Assembly: GCF_000336915.1 (NCBI RefSeq)
Contig: NZ_AOMD01000030.1
Span: forward strand, 347,110 to 411,109
Direction: 5' to 3'
Source of the DNA: Halococcus saccharolyticus DSM 5350
GTDB taxonomy: Archaea; Halobacteriota; Halobacteria; Halobacteriales; Halococcaceae
DNA length: 64,000 nucleotides
Part shown: positions 52,466 to 61,505 of the stretch, in pieces
Layout: every line of letters begins with the position of its first letter
Position numbering within the stretch: the stretch's first letter is position 1
Made by a program: the position numbers and the translations under genes
The notes under the pieces: generated by a model
What the model saw: the letters and a program-made list of their open reading frames with translations, nothing else
What the model was told of the DNA's origin: nothing
Databases searched by the model: none

Positions 52466-54109
52466 ATGAGTACACTCGATATTTCGAGTATCCAGGTCGA
52501 GAATTTCAAATCGATCAAGAACTCTGGAAGTATCAATATAAAAAATCTTAATATACTCATTGGTAAGAATGATGCCGGGAAATCCTCAATGCTTGAGGCA
52601 ATTCGTTGTTTTTTAGCGAAAAGCAAACCAGATGCAGATCAATTCCACAAGCAAGATACAGATGAGATCACGATCACTACAACGTGTGTTGGCATACCCG
52701 ACAATCTTCACGAGGTTCTTGGCGACGACTACACAGTTGAAAGCGACACAGTTGAAATCAAACGAAGATTTGAGTATCGAAAAGGTACTACGCCAAGTGC
52801 TACCACATATTTGAATGGAGAAGAGTTATCGAGTGGTGCAATAGTAGTTGACGATGACCGACTCACTAAAGCCCAGTCCCGAAACTATCTCTGGGAACAT
52901 TTTCTTCCGGATCCAATTTGGATATCAGCTGAACGAGACGTGCGAGAAGAAACGAAGCTTAAGGGTGGAACGGTATTGAATCGGCTTCTTGAACCAATTC
53001 TCAAGGAGGGTGGTATAGAGGAAGACAACTCTCTTCAGGACAAAACAGACGAACTTGCGGAATCCCTTACTTCGACCGCTGATATAGTCAGCGAGGACCT
53101 TACTGAGAGGATGCAATCTCATATGGCCGACATAGATCATATAGAGATTAACCCAGGACCAGTGAGTTTGTCAAAAGCAATCTCGCCTACAATCAGCATC
53201 AAAGACGAATACATCGATCAGAGTGTCGATATCGCTGAGCGTGGTTCGGGTGTTGGTAGTCTTCTCATTTTATCATTAATGCAGACCTACGTTGAGATGC
53301 AGGTCGGGGAAGGCTATTGTTTGCTTTTTGAAGAACCAGGAAATTTCCTTCATCCTGCCGCAGAAAGAAAAATGTTGAGTGCGCTAAAAGAAATCGCGAA
53401 TGAGGGACAAGTTTGCATCTCAACTCACTCTCAGGCAATGATTGATCAAGAGAGGGATGCGTCCATGCATGTCGTTCGCCGCGAATCTGGAGAAACCAGT
53501 TTCCAACTTGTCGAAGAAGACACATTCGCTATTATTGATGAAATTGGCGCTCGGAACAGTGATCTCCTTCAAAGTGACTTTGTGATTTACGTTGAAGGGC
53601 CGTCAGACATTGCAATTCTTAATGAAATTGCGCGTCACGTGATATCTGATTGGGGCAGTTGTAACGTTGTGATCCAGCATCTTGGAGGAACTGGTAGCTT
53701 GGTTCACTGTGATCCGGAAAAGCTAGAAAAAATAAATAGAAAATTCGCACTTTTGCTCGATAGTGACCAGAAGTGTGAAGGGGAAGGTCCGAAGAAAGAA
53801 GTGAGAGATATCAAATCAAATTTTGACGAATATGACAAGATGTGTGATGTTTTGGACCGTAGAGAAATAGAGAATTACTATTCTCACGAGTCAATCAATG
53901 AGATCTGCTACGTATCAGTTGATGAAAGTTTCGTTGGCGAGTACGACGATATAGAGAAGAAATTAAAATCAGAAATGGATGACGGTTATAGCTTTGATAA
54001 GCTAAAACATGGTCGAGAGATTGTGGACCACATGTACCAGAATGGAGAAAGCATACAGCCTGTGGAGGAACTTTTGAGAGATTGTGTACAGGAAGCACAA
54101 CGAGGGTGA
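52466..54109 (+). CDS. OLD-family ATP-dependent endonuclease (AAA + TOPRIM)
   Basis: 547 residues. N-terminal ABC-type ATPase: ENFKSIKNSG, Walker A GKNDAGKS (33-40), signature-like ERGSGVGSL, Walker B CLLFEEPGNFLHP (near 285-295), H-loop STHSQAM. The C-terminal TOPRIM nuclease has VIYVEGPSD (Glu 377) and LLLDSDQK (about 430). This is the architecture of Overcoming-Lysogenisation-Defect proteins and GajA-type defence nucleases. The gene is strikingly A+T-rich with AAA/AAT/ATA codons unlike every neighbour, so recently acquired. No GajB-like helicase or reverse transcriptase follows. A role in phage defence is likely but inferred. Confidence 0.85.
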   Translation: MSTLDISSIQVENFKSIKNSGSINIKNLNILIGKNDAGKSSMLEAIRCFLAKSKPDADQFHKQDTDEITITTTCVGIPDNLHEVLGDDYTVESDTVEIKRRFEYRKGTTPSATTYLNGEELSSGAIVVDDDRLTKAQSRNYLWEHFLPDPIWISAERDVREETKLKGGTVLNRLLEPILKEGGIEEDNSLQDKTDELAESLTSTADIVSEDLTERMQSHMADIDHIEINPGPVSLSKAISPTISIKDEYIDQSVDIAERGSGVGSLLILSLMQTYVEMQVGEGYCLLFEEPGNFLHPAAERKMLSALKEIANEGQVCISTHSQAMIDQERDASMHVVRRESGETSFQLVEEDTFAIIDEIGARNSDLLQSDFVIYVEGPSDIAILNEIARHVISDWGSCNVVIQHLGGTGSLVHCDPEKLEKINRKFALLLDSDQKCEGEGPKKEVRDIKSNFDEYDKMCDVLDRREIENYYSHESINEICYVSVDESFVGEYDDIEKKLKSEMDDGYSFDKLKHGREIVDHMYQNGESIQPVEELLRDCVQEAQRG

Positions 54110-54127
54110 TCCAAAGTCGTTTACAGG

Positions 54128-54859
54128 TCATCTGCTCCGGTGTTCTGAAAGCGCTTCCTCGATCGTCAGTTCGCCGGCGGCGACGCGCCGTGCGAGCCCC
54201 TCGTTGATCTCGCGATTGCCGTCGGACTGTTCGCGCGAGCGGGCCTTGATCACGTCGAGTTCGCCCACTGTGGGCTCGACGGTGCGCTCCCTGATCCGGT
54301 CGCCCGAGCGCCGTGCGATGTTGACGGCGGCGAGCACGTCGCCCATCCCGCGCGCGCCGGTGCCGAGGTAGGGCGTGGTTCCGGTCTCGTCGACCAGTTC
54401 GACGGGAACGTCGAGGTCGTCGATGAGTGAGGCTCCTTTGAGTCGTGCGCCGTCGCCGATTCGGACCACGGGATCGGCCGCGTCGGCGATCTCGTCGGCG
54501 ATGACGCCCGCGGCGTCGGCGAGCGGGACGTGGAACGCCGCCACGACGACCTCGCCCGAAAGTACCGCGATCCCTGGTCGTTCGCCCGGATCGACGCCGA
54601 CGATCGTTCGGCCGCCGTCGCGCAGCGTCGCGAGCGCCCGATCGACTGCCCGGCGCGGCTCCTCCGGATCGGCCTCGACGCGTTCGATATCGGTGTCCGT
54701 GTCGGGATCGAACTCGTCGTCCGGACTGGCGATGAGCACGCGCGCCCGCTCGGGGATCGCGTCGCCGGGCTCGACGGTAGTGAACTCGACTCCGCGCTCG
54801 CGGAGGTCGGTGACGACCCCGTGGTAGACCTCGAAATCCTCGGTGGCGACGACGATCAC
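54128..54859 (-). CDS. Archaeal conserved protein with RNase H/RuvC-like fold
   Basis: 243 residues. The middle region TIVGVDPGERPGIAVLSGEV has the DPG/first-acid motif of RuvC/YqgF-like nucleases, continuing EVVVAAFHVPLADAAGVIAD; further on VVRIGDGARLKGASLIDDLD and YLGTGARGMGDVLAAVNIAR, with an acid in the GD context. The first ~95 residues form a separate Rossmann-like domain (MIVVATEDFEVYHGVVTDLR). It may process nucleic acids. It is divergent from radB, whose product acts in recombination, which fits. Confidence 0.7.
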   Translation of the reverse strand: MIVVATEDFEVYHGVVTDLRERGVEFTTVEPGDAIPERARVLIASPDDEFDPDTDTDIERVEADPEEPRRAVDRALATLRDGGRTIVGVDPGERPGIAVLSGEVVVAAFHVPLADAAGVIADEIADAADPVVRIGDGARLKGASLIDDLDVPVELVDETGTTPYLGTGARGMGDVLAAVNIARRSGDRIRERTVEPTVGELDVIKARSREQSDGNREINEGLARRVAAGELTIEEALSEHRSR

Positions 54860-54975
54860 TTCCCCGACTTCGCACCCGGCGCAATTAAACGCTCACCCGG
54901 GTGGTGTGGCTGGAGAGCGGGATGACCGACGAGGCCGATGGGTTCATTTTTGTTCGGCAGGCGCGAATCGTGGGT

Positions 54976-55671
54976 GTGAGCGATCCGATCCCGACGGGCT
55001 GTGCGACCATCGACGACCTCCTCGGCGGCGGGCTGTCCCGTGGGGCTATCACGCAGGTGTACGGCCCGCCGGCGGCCGGCAAGACCAACATCGCGCTGTC
55101 GGCGGCGGTCGACGTCGCTGCCGATGGTGGGACGGTCTGCTATCTCGACACCGAGGGGCTCTCACCCGAGCGGTTCGAGCAGATCGCGCGGGCACGCGAC
55201 ACCGATCTCACTGATCTCTCTTCGCGAATCGTGATCTCCGAGGCGATGGACTTCGCGGAGCAGGAGGAGGCGGTCCGGGACGCCGAACAGCTCGCCGAGC
55301 GCGCGTCGCTGATCGTTCTCGACAGCGCGACGGGGTTCTACCGATTGGAGCGCACTACCCAGGAGAGCGGCGAGACCCTCCGGCGAGTGGGTCGTCAGCT
55401 CACCCACCTGCTCGGGCTCGCGCGCCGGCACGACCTCGCAGTGCTCGTCACGAATCAAGTGTTTTCCGATCCCGAGTCCGAATCGGGCCGCGCCAGACCG
55501 CTCGGCGGCCACACGCTCGCCCACCTCACCGGTGTGATCGTCCGGCTCGAACGATTCCGGGCGGGCAACCGGCGTGCGACGCTCGAAAAACATCCCGCGA
55601 AAGCCGCCGGCGATACCGTTCGATTCGCGATCACCGATACGGGGCTCGAAGGCGTCGAGGAGGACGTGTAG
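54976..55671 (+). CDS. radB: DNA repair and recombination protein RadB
   Basis: RecA/RadA-family paralogue without the N-terminal HhH domain; assists RadA in homologous recombination. 231 residues from GTG at 54976, which matches the family start (SDPIPTGCATIDDLLGGG). Walker A GPPAAGKT (30-37), LIVLDSATGFYRL (Walker B), LARRHDLAVLVTNQVFSDPE (L2 region) and GVIVRLERFRAGNRRATLEK. An ATG 18 codons earlier (54922) adds residues absent from the family but cannot be excluded. Confidence 0.9.
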   Translation: MSDPIPTGCATIDDLLGGGLSRGAITQVYGPPAAGKTNIALSAAVDVAADGGTVCYLDTEGLSPERFEQIARARDTDLTDLSSRIVISEAMDFAEQEEAVRDAEQLAERASLIVLDSATGFYRLERTTQESGETLRRVGRQLTHLLGLARRHDLAVLVTNQVFSDPESESGRARPLGGHTLAHLTGVIVRLERFRAGNRRATLEKHPAKAAGDTVRFAITDTGLEGVEEDV

Positions 55672-55976
55672 CGGCTGCGGTGGCAGATGCGGAGCGGTGG
55701 CTGTTGTGGGGCGGTTGCGGTGCGGGCCTGGCGTCTCACTGAACGAAGTGAGGTGAGGCTCAGGAGAGCTTGCTCTCCTGGCGGATGAAGGGCGAGCGAG
55801 TGAAACGAGCGAGGGCTTCTGTGGTGCTGTGCGGGGCGGTTGTCGAGAGGACTAGCAGATGTACCGCGAACGAGCGAAGCGAGTGAGCGGGTATTTTCAG
55901 TCCAGGCTTTTGGACGGGGTTCGACCGAGCGACCGCAGGGAGCGAGGGAGGACCCCGTGTAAAAAAGTGGGTGTTG
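55672..55976 (+). repeat. Modular intergenic repeat, copy C
   Basis: No gene. Hairpin CAGGAGAGC/GCTCTCCTG (55761-55780) followed by GCGGATGAAGGGCGAGCGAG, then GCTTCTGTGGTGCTGTGCGG, CTAGCAGATGTACCGCGAAC and a diverged right end. It fills the gap between the convergent radB and CBS-domain genes. Confidence 0.6.
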
Positions 55977-57119
55977 CTAGATCTGATTGAGCTTCCGGAG
56001 GAGCTGGCCCTGGCGTTCGGCGTCGCTCCGGATTCCCTTCTGTTCGAGGACGTTGCGTTCGAGCTTGTCGAGCGCGACCCGGAAGGCGCTGTCAGCGCCG
56101 TAGCCCTCGCCAGTGCCGGCGACCTGGCCCTGATCCGTCCGCAGGCGGATCTGGGTCTGGATCAGCGGCGTGCCACGGAGTTTTTCTTTGTGTTTGTGAA
56201 AGCGGACGTGAGCGTGCTGGACCTGCATCTCTTGATACTTATCAGAAACTTGAGTGATCGACTCGCGGATCGACTCCCGAGTGATGGTGTCCAGCAGGTC
56301 GATGTTGGTGATCTGGACGTCCATGTGCTCGTCCTCGGTGTAGCTAAGCGCACGGAGGACGTCGGTCTTGGTGAGCACGCCCGCGACCGTCCGATCGTCG
56401 TCCGTCGGGGTGACCACGACGCCGTTGTAATCGTTTTCGAGCATCCGTTTGACGGCCTCGCGGACGGAGGACTCGACCTCGATCGTCGCCACGGGCGAGT
56501 TCATCATGTCGTAGATCGGGATGTCGAGCATCCGTTCGGAGTCGCCCGAGCGGTCGCCCTCGGTGGGCTGGTCCATGCTGCGCACTACGAAGTCGACGAG
56601 GTCGTGGGTCGTGACCATCCCGGTGAGGTAGCCCGCCTCGTTCTCGACGGGGAGCCGGGAGATGCCGTGCTCGCGAAGGAGATTGATCGCGCGCCCCACA
56701 CGAGTATCCTCGGTGATGGTGATGACGTCGTCGGTGTGAATCTGGTCGACCACGAGTGCGTCGAGGTGTTCGAGCACCGCCTCCAGGATCGCGTCGGCGG
56801 TGACGATCCCCCAGAGCTCGTCGTTCTCGAACACCGGCGCGACCTTGGTGTTGCCCTCGACGAGCATCCGCGCGACGTCCCGAACGCCCGCCGTGCGGTC
56901 GATGGTTGGGGCCGTATCGGCGAGCGCGCTCACTTTCGTCGAGTCCTCGACGTGGGACTGCATCAGCGCGCGCTGGGTGATCACGCCGGCGTACTCGCCG
57001 TCGTCGACGACGATGATCCCGCGCGGGTTCCGCTCCTCGAAGATCGCGCGCACTTTCCCGAGACGCTCGTCGCTCGTGACCTCGGCGTGGTCCGGGGTCG
57101 CGATGTCGGCAATATCCAT
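55977..57119 (-). CDS. Four-CBS-domain protein fused to an HPF/RaiA-like domain
   Basis: 380 residues. Residues 1-~265 are four CBS motifs in two Bateman pairs (VRAIFEERNPRGIIVVDDGE; VARMLVEGNTKVAPVFENDE; AINLLREHGISRLPVENEAG; AVKRMLENDYNGVVVTPTDD), which sense adenosyl ligands. Residues ~266-380 (MDVQITNIDLLDTITRESIR, then HAHVRFHKHKEKLRG and LIQTQIRLRTDQGQ) look like a ribosome-hibernation-promoting-factor domain, which binds the 30S decoding site. This suggests energy-sensing control of translation. ATG at 57119; the earlier ATG at 57239 overlaps the divergent gene. Confidence 0.8.
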   Translation of the reverse strand: MDIADIATPDHAEVTSDERLGKVRAIFEERNPRGIIVVDDGEYAGVITQRALMQSHVEDSTKVSALADTAPTIDRTAGVRDVARMLVEGNTKVAPVFENDELWGIVTADAILEAVLEHLDALVVDQIHTDDVITITEDTRVGRAINLLREHGISRLPVENEAGYLTGMVTTHDLVDFVVRSMDQPTEGDRSGDSERMLDIPIYDMMNSPVATIEVESSVREAVKRMLENDYNGVVVTPTDDDRTVAGVLTKTDVLRALSYTEDEHMDVQITNIDLLDTITRESIRESITQVSDKYQEMQVQHAHVRFHKHKEKLRGTPLIQTQIRLRTDQGQVAGTGEGYGADSAFRVALDKLERNVLEQKGIRSDAERQGQLLRKLNQI

Positions 57120-57213
57120 CGTACTCACTCCACCACCTTCGCTGCCGGGGGTAATCAACACTTTGCCGGAAACCCCCACCACGCATTTGCTTCCCGACCA
57201 CGTATGATCAGGG

Positions 57214-57534
57214 ATGTTACCGGATCTGCTGCCGGACATCGGCGTCTTCGGTCCCTACACGTATCTCGTGACGGAGGTCGTCTTCGGCGCGCTCGCGCTC
57301 GCGCTCCTCATCGCGACTGACGCACTCCGCCGCGCCGCGCGGACCATCGTCGTGCTCTACCCCCTTGCATACGTCTGGGACTGGTACACGCTCGAAGTCG
57401 GCGTGTTCGAAATCCCGCTACGCACCGGCGTCGAGCTGCTGTGGATTCCGATCGAGGAACACATCTTCATGATCGTCGTCCCGGCGCTGGTGGTCGGCAT
57501 CCACGAACTCGTCAACGGGCCACCGACCGACTGA
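57214..57534 (+). CDS. Single lycopene-cyclase (CarR/CrtY-type) domain membrane protein
   Basis: 106 residues with three membrane helices. YTYLVTEVVFGALALALLIA, YPLAYVWDWYTLEVGVFEIP and LLWIPIEEHIFMIVVPALVV carry the conserved D-W...PxEE motif of heterodimeric lycopene cyclases. A full archaeal cyclase has two such domains; this is one. Cyclase activity alone is uncertain, and a homodimer or partner elsewhere is possible. Confidence 0.72.
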   Translation: MLPDLLPDIGVFGPYTYLVTEVVFGALALALLIATDALRRAARTIVVLYPLAYVWDWYTLEVGVFEIPLRTGVELLWIPIEEHIFMIVVPALVVGIHELVNGPPTD

Positions 57535-57609
57535 GCCACGACGCGCGGCAGCCTCCGTCGGGACCGAGGCGGCAACGTTTTGCCGACGTTTCCCGAACGG
57601 AGGTGCCAG

Positions 57610-58788
57610 ATGGAAGAACGAACGCGCGCGTACCTCCGGGGGCGGTTTCGGGATCATTACCGCCGGACGGAGCCGACGCCGCCGCCCGACGCCGACGCGC
57701 GCGAGTGGGGGTACATTCCGTGGACCTCCAGTCCGGGCACCACGATGGTCCGGCACAAGTCAATCCTCGATCTCGGTGATCTCGGCGATTTCCTCGCACG
57801 CGAACGCCCGCGTCACGTATACTTCTCGGCGGGGCGGTACGACGACCCCGACGCAGGAAACATGGAAGAAAAGGGCTGGCAGGGCTCGGATCTCGTCTTC
57901 GACCTCGACGCCGATCATCTCCCGTCGGTGGAACTCGGCGAGGACTCCTATGCGGAGATGCTCGAGAAGTGCAAGGACGCGCTCCTCCGACTGCTCGACT
58001 TCCTCGAAGATGACTTCGATTTCCAGGAGCTCGACGTCGTCTTCTCCGGCGGTCGGGGATACCACGTCCACGTTCGCGACGACGGAATTCAGGATCTGGA
58101 GCGCGACGCCCGACGTGAGATCGTGGACTACGTCCGCGGGATCGGGCTCGATCTCGACGGCCTCATCGCTACGGAAGCAGTCGGCGGGACCGCCGGACGG
58201 ACGAGTCCGGCCCAGAAGCGCACGCTCCGGACCGAAGGTGGGTGGAGCGCGCGCGCCCACCACCACCTCCTCGGGTTCGTCGACGACTTGCTGGAACTGG
58301 ACGACGAGGCGGCGATCGCCCGCCTCCGCGAGTTCGACGGGATCGGCGAGGGGAAGGCCGAGGCCGCGCTGCGCGCCGCACGCACCAACTACGAGTCGAT
58401 CGAAGCAGGAAACATCGACGTCCACCCCGCCTTCTACGGCCTCGCGGAACGGCTGCTCCCCGATGTGGTGGCGGCCGACAACGCCCCGATCGACGAACCC
58501 GTGACGACCGACACGAACCGGCTGATCCGACTCCCCGGTAGCCTCCACGGGGGAAGTGGCCTCCGCGTCGTCCCGATCGCCCGCGATCACGTCGAAGCGT
58601 TCGAACCACTTACCGAGACGATCCCCGAGACGTTCCGTGGTCAGGAGATCACGGTCGAGCTCGACGAGGAAACGACTGTGGAACTCGACGGCGATAGCTT
58701 TACACTCCCGGCGGGCACACGTGAGGTCCGTGAATACCTCGGCGTGTTCCTGATGACACGCGGCCACGCCGAGAAGGGCGAAGAATGA
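57610..58788 (+). CDS. priS: DNA primase small (catalytic) subunit
   Basis: Makes RNA/DNA primers with PriL. 392 residues. The active site DLVFDLDADH holds the catalytic Asp pair (98 and 100); VVFSGGRGYHVHVRDDGIQD and LIRLPGSLHGGSGLRV are the other family motifs. The start at 57610 is MEERTRAYLRGRF. The stop overlaps the GINS gene (ATGA), forming a replication operon. Confidence 0.94.
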   Translation: MEERTRAYLRGRFRDHYRRTEPTPPPDADAREWGYIPWTSSPGTTMVRHKSILDLGDLGDFLARERPRHVYFSAGRYDDPDAGNMEEKGWQGSDLVFDLDADHLPSVELGEDSYAEMLEKCKDALLRLLDFLEDDFDFQELDVVFSGGRGYHVHVRDDGIQDLERDARREIVDYVRGIGLDLDGLIATEAVGGTAGRTSPAQKRTLRTEGGWSARAHHHLLGFVDDLLELDDEAAIARLREFDGIGEGKAEAALRAARTNYESIEAGNIDVHPAFYGLAERLLPDVVAADNAPIDEPVTTDTNRLIRLPGSLHGGSGLRVVPIARDHVEAFEPLTETIPETFRGQEITVELDEETTVELDGDSFTLPAGTREVREYLGVFLMTRGHAEKGEE

Positions 58789-59720
58789 ATCTCGGAGATC
58801 TCCAGTCCGCGCGGAGCAAGGAGCGCCAAAAGGACAGCCTCCAGCATCTCCGCGAGGAGTTCTACGCCGAGGTGGGCGCGTTCGTCGAGGAGCTTCGCAC
58901 CGAGCGCGAGCGCGCAGCCGCCGCGGCCGACGACCCGTTTTCCGCGCCCGAGGTCCGCCGGCTGACCGACGACATCGAGACCGCCGAGAACACCGTCGAA
59001 GCGATCTATGAGCGTCGAGTGGGGAAGCTCGTCAAGCTCGCCAGCCTCGACGCCGCCGGGATGCCAGCCGACGAGGACGGACTCACGAGCGAGGAGCGCG
59101 AACTGTTCGAGACGCTCGTCGAGTCGATCGAGTCGAACCGCGCGCACGTCCTCGACGACGTGCTCGCCGGTGACGAGGCTGCCTCCGACGATGGGGCCGA
59201 GACCGACTCGCCGACCCCACCGGACGGGGCGACGGGCCCGGCTCCGACCGACGGGGGTGGCGCTGCTGGAGTCGGTAGCGACGACTCGAACCCCGCCGAA
59301 ACCGGCGCTGCTGTCGAGCCTGCCGGCACCGCCGAACCGGATGGCGGTATCGAGGCTAGCGACGGAACGACTGGACGAACAGCACCGGGCGAGGCTGAGG
59401 GTGGCGTCACCGCGGCCGACGCGATGGGCGGCACGGCGGACACGACCGCGGACGCATCGACGAGCGACAAGTCACCGACCGACGAGCCGCCAACCGATCC
59501 CGATCGCGCGCCGGCTGGAGCCACCGATACGGGCAGCGAAACCGCCCAGCGGGCGACCGACGACACCGACCGGACCACCGTCCGGATCACGCGCGACGTC
59601 GGCGAGATCATGGGCGTCGACGAGCGGACCTACCATCTCGCGAGCGAGGACGTGGTTACGCTCCCCGAAGTGAACGCGACCCCGCTGCTGGAGCGCGACG
59701 CGGCCGAACAGCTCGAATAG
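58785..59720 (+). CDS. DNA replication complex GINS protein
   Basis: GINS component of the CMG-like helicase, 311 residues. N-terminal helical A-domain (MNLGDLQSARSKERQKDSLQ; YAEVGAFVEELRTERERAA; RVGKLVKLASLDAAG). Then ~130 residues of acidic, Pro/Thr/Ala-rich disorder, and a C-terminal B-domain (TTVRITRDVGEIMGVDERTY, then LASEDVVTLPEVNATPLLER). The A-then-B order is that of Gins51. Directly coupled to priS, the arrangement usual in archaea. Confidence 0.9.
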   Translation: MNLGDLQSARSKERQKDSLQHLREEFYAEVGAFVEELRTERERAAAAADDPFSAPEVRRLTDDIETAENTVEAIYERRVGKLVKLASLDAAGMPADEDGLTSEERELFETLVESIESNRAHVLDDVLAGDEAASDDGAETDSPTPPDGATGPAPTDGGGAAGVGSDDSNPAETGAAVEPAGTAEPDGGIEASDGTTGRTAPGEAEGGVTAADAMGGTADTTADASTSDKSPTDEPPTDPDRAPAGATDTGSETAQRATDDTDRTTVRITRDVGEIMGVDERTYHLASEDVVTLPEVNATPLLERDAAEQLE

Positions 59721-59742
59721 GCGGTGTGGTACACGTCGATCG

Positions 59743-59934
59743 ATGCACCCGATCCTCGGTTTCAACCGTCGAAACCTCACTGCGCTCGCGGCCGCCACGG
59801 CAGTGCTCGTGTCGGCGTACGTTCTCGTTTCACATCCGGTCGTCGAGTACGGCGCGTGGCTCGTCGTCTTCACGATCTGGATGCTGTGGTTCGTGCTCGC
59901 TGCCGTCGAATGGCTCTCACAGGCCGATCTCTGA
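59743..59934 (+). CDS. Small two-helix membrane protein
   Basis: 63 residues with two hydrophobic helices (LTALAAATAVLVSAYVLV and YGAWLVVFTIWMLWFVLAAV) and short basic/acidic ends. It follows the priS-GINS operon by 22 bp on the same strand and may be co-transcribed. Function unknown. Confidence 0.62.
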   Translation: MHPILGFNRRNLTALAAATAVLVSAYVLVSHPVVEYGAWLVVFTIWMLWFVLAAVEWLSQADL

Positions 59935-59995
59935 TATCACGAACCAACGTTCGAACCGCACTACTCCTGGGCTCGTCCCCGCCGATGAGTCGTCC

Positions 59996-61366
59996 TCAGT
60001 ACTTCGCGTCCGCGCCGGTCGTGGCGTAGATGACGTCCATCAGGCCGTCGCGCTGGGCCTGCCACGCGTCGAACTCGTTCGGATGATCGGGGTAGTCTTC
60101 GTAGTGATCGAGCAGGCGGTCGGCCTGGCCCTTCGTCTCGTAGAGGTCGTAGAGCGTCCCCCAGTGGCCGAAGCTCTTGATTGCGGTCCGGAGTTTGAGC
60201 CCGAGGCCGAGGTTCGCGCTACCCGAGTAGAGCGCGTCGGAGAGCTTCTCGGCGGGGAGCGTCGCTAAGAGTCCCATGAGGTCGTCGAGGCCGGTCGCGC
60301 CAACGAGGATGTTGTAGACATCGAGTGCGGCGTAGCGCCCGCCGAAGTGGTCCATCACGCGCTCGTTGTACTCCCAGAGGGCGGCCTCGCTCGTGTCACC
60401 GGTCTCGATCGCCTCGATCGCTGCCTCGCCCGCGTACTTCCCGGCGTAGGCCGCGCCCGCGATTCCGCCGCCGGTGGTGGGGTTGACGTGGCCGGCGGCG
60501 TCGCCGATCGCCATGAAGCCAGGCGCAACCCCCGAATCGTACGGTCGGCGCGTGGGGAGGGCGGCTCCGAGTTTGTCGACCACAGTCGCGTTCTTGAACT
60601 CCGGGCGATTCCGGAGGTCGCGTTTCAGCGATTCGACGAGCTGCATCGGTTCCTCACCCATCTGGAACCCGAGCCCGACGTTGATCTGCGTACTCGTCCG
60701 CGGGAAGTACCAGAGATAGCCCGCGGCGCGCTCGGTGGGTTTGAGGACGAGTGCGTCGTCCCACTCGACGGGTTCGTCGACTTCGAGGACCTCGCGGTAG
60801 GCAGAGGAGAACTGCGAGTAGCTGACGTTGGTGTCGAAGGTCGCGCTCCCGAGATCGGCCTTGTCCTGGAGGATCGAGAGCGCGCCGGCGGCGTCGATCA
60901 CCACGTCGCCACGGTACTCGACCGGATCGCCCTGGCGGGTGGCGCGCAGACCCGTCACCCGTCCGTCGTCGTTCTGGATCACGTCCTGCACCACCGTGTC
61001 GTAGTGGATCTCCGTGCCTACCCGCTCGGCCCCGTCGATGATGAGCTTCCCGTACTCCAGGCGGTCGATGACCGCGAGCTCCCCTGGTACTGGGATGTCG
61101 AGGACGGCGTTCTCTTGAGGGATCTCGAACCGGCCGTGATCGACGTCGGTGTTCGTGAACGCGGGTTCGATGGCGGACTTCGGGATCGCCTCGGGGAACG
61201 CGTCGGCCCCCTTGAGCGCGTCGCCGCAGGCGATGTGGCCCGCTTCGTCTGGTGATTTCCGTTCGACGATCGTGACGTCGTAGCCCGCCCGTGCGATCGT
61301 CGCCGCGGCGTAACAGCCGCCGGTGCCAGCGCCGACGATGGCGACGTCCGGCTCGTAGGTCGTCAT
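59996..61366 (-). CDS. Geranylgeranyl reductase-family flavoprotein
   Basis: 456 residues. FAD motif VGAGTGG (11-17) with VTIVERKSPDEAGHIACGDA, the conserved YLWYFPRTSTQINVGLGFQM, then GFMAIGDAAGHVNPTTGGGI. Homologues reduce the double bonds of digeranylgeranyl-glycerophospholipids to give saturated archaeal membrane lipids. ATG at 61366; the 145 codons upstream in frame overlap the ferredoxin gene and are not coding. Confidence 0.88.
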   Translation of the reverse strand: MTTYEPDVAIVGAGTGGCYAAATIARAGYDVTIVERKSPDEAGHIACGDALKGADAFPEAIPKSAIEPAFTNTDVDHGRFEIPQENAVLDIPVPGELAVIDRLEYGKLIIDGAERVGTEIHYDTVVQDVIQNDDGRVTGLRATRQGDPVEYRGDVVIDAAGALSILQDKADLGSATFDTNVSYSQFSSAYREVLEVDEPVEWDDALVLKPTERAAGYLWYFPRTSTQINVGLGFQMGEEPMQLVESLKRDLRNRPEFKNATVVDKLGAALPTRRPYDSGVAPGFMAIGDAAGHVNPTTGGGIAGAAYAGKYAGEAAIEAIETGDTSEAALWEYNERVMDHFGGRYAALDVYNILVGATGLDDLMGLLATLPAEKLSDALYSGSANLGLGLKLRTAIKSFGHWGTLYDLYETKGQADRLLDHYEDYPDHPNEFDAWQAQRDGLMDVIYATTGADAKY

Positions 61367-61505
61367 TGGTGGGTGGTTGCGGGGCGGGTGGAAAACTCTT
61401 CTCCAACGTCCCGACGGTCGTTCTCCCGGTGTCCGCGCTCGGTCGTGGGGCGGAACGTCAACGAGAGAGGTAAAGGACTTTATCGGGTCCCCACGCACAC
61501 CGGGT

